Source: Pseudonocardia sp. (GTDB lineage: Bacteria > Actinomycetota > Actinomycetes > Mycobacteriales > Pseudonocardiaceae). Taken from it: DNA of 64,000 nt. A program made the position numbers and the translations under genes. Shown here piece after piece: positions 60,462 to 64,000 of the stretch. Below the pieces are notes generated by a model. That model did not search any database and was not told the origin of the DNA. It saw nothing but the letters and a program-made list of their open reading frames with translations. Numbering within the stretch: position 1 is the stretch's first letter; each line of letters starts with the position of its first letter. The DNA lies in contig NZ_JAJCYB010000056.1 of the NCBI RefSeq assembly GCF_029263155.1, positions 1 through 64,000 on the forward strand. Reading direction: 5' to 3'.

Positions 60462-61867
60462 TGAGTTCCGCTGACCTGTCCGCCGTCGAACTGCTCGCCG
60501 CCTACCGCGCCGGGGAGCTCTCGCCCGTCGAGGCCACCCGCGACGCGCTGGACCGCATCGACACCTACGACGGGATCGTCAACGCGTTCTGCCTGGTGGA
60601 GGCCGACGACGCGCTGACGGCGGCGAAGGAGTCCGAGGCCCGCTGGCAGCGCGGCGAGCCGCACGGCCTGCTCGACGGCGTCCCGACCTCGGTCAAGGAC
60701 CTGCTGCTCACGGCGGGCCGGCCCACCCTGCGCGGCTCGCGCACCATCGACCCGGCCGGGCCGTGGACCGTGGACGCGCCCGCCGTCGCGCGGCTGCGCG
60801 AGCACCACGCCGTCGTCATCGGCCGCACCACCACCCCGGAGCTCGGGTGGAAGGGCGTCACCGACTCCCCGCTCACCGGGGTGACCCGCAACCCCTGGGA
60901 CCCCACGCGCACCGCGGGTGGGTCCAGCGGGGGCAGCGCGGCGGCCGTGGCCCTCGGGATGGGCGCCCTGTCGCTGGGCACCGACGGCGGCGGCTCGGTC
61001 CGCATCCCCGCCTCGTTCACCGGGACCACGACGATCAAGCCGACCTACGGCCGCGTGCCGAACTGGCCGGCCAGCCCGTACGGCACGCTCGCGCACGTCG
61101 GTCCCATGACACGCACGGTGGCCGACACCGCCCTGCTGCTCGACGCCGTCTCCGGCGCCGACCCCCGTGACCCGTGGGCGCTGGCCCCCGCGGGGCCCAC
61201 CAACGGGCGGCTGGGCGAGGCGCGGGTGGCCGGGCTGCGGGTCGCGGTGAGCGCGACGCTGGGCTACGTCGACGTCGATCCGGAGGTGGCGGCCGCCTTC
61301 GAGTCGGCCTGCGACGTGTTCGCGACGCTGGGCGTCGTGCTGACCGACGCCGATCCCGGCTTCGCCGACCCGGTGGCCGCGTTCGAGACGCTGTGGTTCA
61401 CCGGGGCCGCGAAGTCGATCGAGCACCTGGGGCCCGAGCAGCGGGCCCTCATGGACGCGGGGCTCGTGGCGTCCGCCGAGCAGGGTGCGCGGATGAGCGC
61501 GCTGGACTACCTGACCGCGATGGCCGTCCGCAACGACCTCGGGACGCGGATGGGCGAGTTCCACACCCGGCACGCGCTGCTGCTCACCCCGACGATGCCG
61601 ATCCCCGCGTTCGAGGCGGGCGTCGAGGTGCCGGCGGGGTCGACTCGGGAGCGGTGGACGTCGTGGACGCCGTTCAGCTACCCGTTCAACATGACCCAGC
61701 AGCCCGCCGCGAGCGTGCCGTGCGGCTTCACGCGCGGCGGGCTGCCGATCGGTCTGCAGATCGTGGGCCCCCGGCATGCCGACGCCGCCGTGCTGGCGGC
61801 CGCGCACGCCTTCCAGCAGGCGACGGACTGGCACCTGCAGCGACCCCGCCCGGCCACGGGACGGTAG
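60458..61867 (+). CDS. Amidase signature enzyme
   Basis: 469 aa. Ser-cisSer-Lys triad: Lys in GVPTSVKDLLLTAG near residue 80, AGGSSGGSAAAVALGMG near residue 155 and LGTDGGGSVRIPASFTG near residue 175. Hydrolyses an amide to acid plus ammonia. Coupled to the dehydrogenase, so presumably acts in the same route, either before or after the hydroxy-acid step. Substrate unknown. Confidence 0.9.
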   Translation: MMSSADLSAVELLAAYRAGELSPVEATRDALDRIDTYDGIVNAFCLVEADDALTAAKESEARWQRGEPHGLLDGVPTSVKDLLLTAGRPTLRGSRTIDPAGPWTVDAPAVARLREHHAVVIGRTTTPELGWKGVTDSPLTGVTRNPWDPTRTAGGSSGGSAAAVALGMGALSLGTDGGGSVRIPASFTGTTTIKPTYGRVPNWPASPYGTLAHVGPMTRTVADTALLLDAVSGADPRDPWALAPAGPTNGRLGEARVAGLRVAVSATLGYVDVDPEVAAAFESACDVFATLGVVLTDADPGFADPVAAFETLWFTGAAKSIEHLGPEQRALMDAGLVASAEQGARMSALDYLTAMAVRNDLGTRMGEFHTRHALLLTPTMPIPAFEAGVEVPAGSTRERWTSWTPFSYPFNMTQQPAASVPCGFTRGGLPIGLQIVGPRHADAAVLAAAHAFQQATDWHLQRPRPATGR

Positions 61868-61895
61868 GCCGCCCGGGCGTCGGAGCCCGCCGACG

Positions 61896-62303
61896 TCAGG
61901 TGGCGTCGGGGTCGATCGGGGGACGCTCGCCCTTCGACAGGATCTCGGGCACCGCGCCGGTGGCGGGGTGCACCTGGGGCGCGCCGTTCTTCGTCAGGCT
62001 CGGCGGCGGCGCGAAGCCGTTGGGCTTCGGCGCGGGTGGGTCGTCGAACAGGGCGCGGGTGGCGGCGGTCCGCGGGTTGAAGTTGCGCAGGCCGCGCAGC
62101 TCGTCCAGCGGCTTGCGCAGCTCCTCGAACTCCGGGCCGAGCTCGCCCTTGAGCTGGTCGCGGGCGCCCGTGGCGTACTCCTTGGCCTTGCGGATCGCCT
62201 GACCCAGCTGGGCCGCCGCCCCCGGCAGCCGCTCGGGGCCGAGGATGAACAGCCCGGCCACGATCAACACGAGGATCTCGCCCCAGCCGACACTGTCGAA
62301 CAC
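61896..62303 (-). CDS. tatB: Sec-independent translocase TatB
   Basis: 135 aa. N-terminal helix with [20 protein letters not shown], hinge [20 protein letters not shown], then a long charged tail ([19 protein letters not shown]) and a Pro-rich end, the TatB arrangement. GTG at 62303, 17 bp after htrA. In M. tuberculosis htrA-tatB is also contiguous (recalled). Confidence 0.92.
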   Translation of the reverse strand: MFDSVGWGEILVLIVAGLFILGPERLPGAAAQLGQAIRKAKEYATGARDQLKGELGPEFEELRKPLDELRGLRNFNPRTAATRALFDDPPAPKPNGFAPPPSLTKNGAPQVHPATGAVPEILSKGERPPIDPDAT

Positions 62304-62320
62304 GGGACCATCGTACGGGG

Positions 62321-63811
62321 TCAGTCCGAGGCGAGGACCACCGACACCGTCAGCGGCCGTCCCTCGCGGATCAGCTCCACCGGGACCCGCGCCCCGGGGT
62401 CGTACTCGCGCACCGCGACCTCGAGCTCGTCGGCCCCGGCGATGCTGCGCCCACCGAGCCGGACGATCACGTCGCCCTCGACGATCCCGGCGGCCGCCGC
62501 GGCGCCCCCGACCTGCACGTTCTGCACCTGCGCGCCGGAGCTGGTGTCGTCCTCCACCGAGCGCGCGTTCACCCCGAGCTCGGCGTGGCGCACCGCCCCG
62601 GTCCGGATCAGCTCCTCGGCGATCACGCGGGCGTCGTCGATCGGGATGGCGAAGCCGAGGCCGATCGACCCGCCCTCGACGCCGCTGACGCTGCTGATCG
62701 CGGTGTTGATCCCGACCACGGCACCGGTGGCGTCGACCAGCGGGCCGCCCGAGTTGCCGGGGTTGATCGCGGCGTCGGTCTGGATGGCGTCGATGACGGC
62801 GTTGACCTCGCCACCCTCCAGGCGCACCGGCCGGTTCACCGCGCTCACGATGCCGTCGGTGACGGTGCCGGCCAGCCCGAGCGGCGAGCCGACGGCGATC
62901 ACCCCGTCGCCGACGGCGAGCGAGGACGACGACCCGATCTGCGCCACCACCGGATTGGTGACGCCGACCCGGATCACCGCGAGGTCGGTCTTCGGGTCCC
63001 GGCCGACGATCTGGGCGCGTGTGCGGGTGCCGTCGGAGAAGACCGCCTCGATCGTGGCCCCCTCGACCTCGGCCGCCGGGGCGACGACGTGGTTGTTGGT
63101 GAGCACGAACCCGCCACCGTCGATCATGACGCCGGAACCGGTGCCGCCCCCCTCCCCGACCCGGACCTCGATGGAGACGACGGCCGGGACGACCCGCTGC
63201 GCGATGTCGGCCACCGAGCCCGGGGGGCGTTCCTTGGCCTCGCTGGTGGCGGTGAGCGTGGCGTCGGGCTGGGTGAGCGCGCCGGCGCCCTCGGCGGTGG
63301 CCCGACCGACCAGGCCGCCGACCGCGCCGATCAGCAGCGCCGTGACGGCCAGCAACGCCAGCGCCTGCGGCTGCACGCGCCGGCCGAACAGCACCTCGCG
63401 CAGGCTCAGCCGGGCACCCTCGCCCGCTGGCGGCGCCGGCGTCGGCGCCGGGTCGGCAGCGGGCGGCCCGAGCGACACGCCGCTTCCCGGGTCCCGCCAC
63501 GGGTCGGCCTCGCCCCCCGCCCACAACGGGTCGGCCTCGCCGTCGCCGCGCCGGGTGCCGTCCGGGGCCCGCTGCAGCGAGCCCGCCGCGTCGGCCGGGC
63601 GACCGAACGCGGCGGCGAGCGCGGCGGGAGCGGGGGCGGCGAGCGGGGGCGACACGGTCCGGTGCGCGGGCTCGCGCGCGAACCCGCCGTCGACGTCGGA
63701 CGGCCTGCCGAACACCGAGGCCGCGCCGGGATCGGCGGCCGGACGTTCCAGCGGGCGGGGCGTCAGCCGAGGCGGCCCGTCACCTCGGGACGCGTCGTCC
63801 ACGTCGGTCAT
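62321..63811 (-). CDS. htrA: HtrA-like membrane-anchored serine protease with PDZ
   Basis: 496 aa. Long Pro/Ala-rich cytoplasmic N-terminus (about 1-148), one membrane helix ([20 protein letters not shown]), a trypsin-like domain with catalytic His in [10 protein letters not shown], Asp in KTDLAVIRV and Ser in [13 protein letters not shown], then a C-terminal PDZ ([20 protein letters not shown]). Periplasmic-side quality control. Upstream lies the tail of another minus-strand gene; in M. tuberculosis this is rseA, the sigma-E anti-sigma gene (recalled). Confidence 0.93.
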   Translation of the reverse strand: MTDVDDASRGDGPPRLTPRPLERPAADPGAASVFGRPSDVDGGFAREPAHRTVSPPLAAPAPAALAAAFGRPADAAGSLQRAPDGTRRGDGEADPLWAGGEADPWRDPGSGVSLGPPAADPAPTPAPPAGEGARLSLREVLFGRRVQPQALALLAVTALLIGAVGGLVGRATAEGAGALTQPDATLTATSEAKERPPGSVADIAQRVVPAVVSIEVRVGEGGGTGSGVMIDGGGFVLTNNHVVAPAAEVEGATIEAVFSDGTRTRAQIVGRDPKTDLAVIRVGVTNPVVAQIGSSSSLAVGDGVIAVGSPLGLAGTVTDGIVSAVNRPVRLEGGEVNAVIDAIQTDAAINPGNSGGPLVDATGAVVGINTAISSVSGVEGGSIGLGFAIPIDDARVIAEELIRTGAVRHAELGVNARSVEDDTSSGAQVQNVQVGGAAAAAGIVEGDVIVRLGGRSIAGADELEVAVREYDPGARVPVELIREGRPLTVSVVLASD

Positions 63812-63919
63812 CGGGGGTGATTCATCGTGCAGACGGCTCCTGAGGACGCGGACGGGCCGCGTCGAGCCTGCCCGAGCAGGGGTGAAGTCCGTGTACCGGG
63901 CCCCGGCGGGTGTCGAGCC

Positions 63920-64000
63920 TCAGTGCGTGCCGGGCCCCAGGAACGTGTGCGGCATGCGTGACGACCTCTCGGTGAGCCGCGCGTCGACATCGGCCGCGGT
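63920..64000 (-). CDS. 3' end of an upstream gene, possibly an anti-sigma factor
   Basis: The frame is open from the window edge (26 codons, MPHTFLGPGTH then TGA at 63920-63922). By synteny with the M. tuberculosis rseA-htrA-tatB order it could be the C-terminus of a zinc-type anti-sigma factor, but nothing in these residues proves it. About 100 bp of intergenic DNA separates it from htrA. Confidence 0.35.
   Translation of the reverse strand, partial: TAADVDARLTERSSRMPHTFLGPGTH

Noticed and set aside
63808-63990. 60-codon minus-strand frame before htrA
   Set aside because: No ribosome site or family match; it overlaps the probable htrA promoter and runs through the stop of the upstream gene in another frame.
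1-64000. tRNA genes, rRNA, insertion sequences, phage integrase, origin
   Set aside because: Reading both strands I found no cloverleaf with a GGTTCGAATCC-type arm, no transposase or integrase and no DnaA-box cluster. A covariance-model scan would be decisive.

Overview
This window is very GC-rich and carries families typical of Actinobacteria (AdnA recombination nuclease, TIGR02569, DUF3107/TB9.4, MoeZ, DUF4873, DUF5914), many GTG starts and frequent 4-bp ATGA/GTGA overlaps. It looks like chromosomal DNA of a Pseudonocardiaceae-type actinomycete (Pseudonocardia or a relative). That assignment is an inference from gene content, not a database match. I found no rRNA, tRNA, CRISPR array, phage module or IS element.

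The first half (1-37 kb) follows a gene order I recall from Mycobacterium tuberculosis (Rv3202c-Rv3212): adnA, a LipV-like hydrolase, an alkyltransferase-like protein, TIGR02569, moeZ, TetR, DUF3107, a ferritin-like protein, a DEAD-box helicase and a PQQ-like protein. Two accessory stretches interrupt it. At 4.5-14.5 kb lies a complete nitrate assimilation cluster: NarK transporter, molybdopterin nitrate reductase, FAD/BFD electron carrier, NirB, NirD, and siroheme supply by a HemD-type protein and a sirohydrochlorin chelatase. A GlnR-like operator sits upstream of narK. At 20.6-32.3 kb lie two paralogous AurF-like diiron oxygenases, three regulators or putative membrane partners, and alpha/beta hydrolases. 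They are tied together by a repeated palindrome GTTACC-N3-GGTAAC, arranged identically in front of both oxygenase genes. A secreted protein is followed by what appears to be a catalytically dead, truncated copper P1B-ATPase.

The middle (37-49.6 kb) is ordinary metabolism and envelope: a RecB-like nuclease, PHP phosphatase, PH-domain protein, Nudix hydrolase, MaoC dehydratase, CorA, a Rieske DUF5914 protein, an EamA exporter with a long foldable leader, a methyltransferase, an acyl-CoA dehydrogenase with a CitE-like lyase, and PhzF.

The last part (49.6-64 kb) resembles M. tuberculosis Rv1232c-Rv1222: MgtE-N/CBS protein, DUF1003, MarR, Mrp, then TatB and HtrA, ending in the tail of what may be the anti-sigma factor gene. 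Between Mrp and TatB sits a catabolic island: class III aminotransferase, secreted nuclease, GntR/FCD regulator, isomerase-like protein, DUF3830 protein, D-2-hydroxyacid dehydrogenase and amidase. Two matching palindromes probably bind the GntR protein. This island, the diiron-oxygenase regulon, the dead P-type ATPase, a zinc-motif/membrane/acidic-tail protein and two dispersed 55-bp hairpins are the most unusual content.
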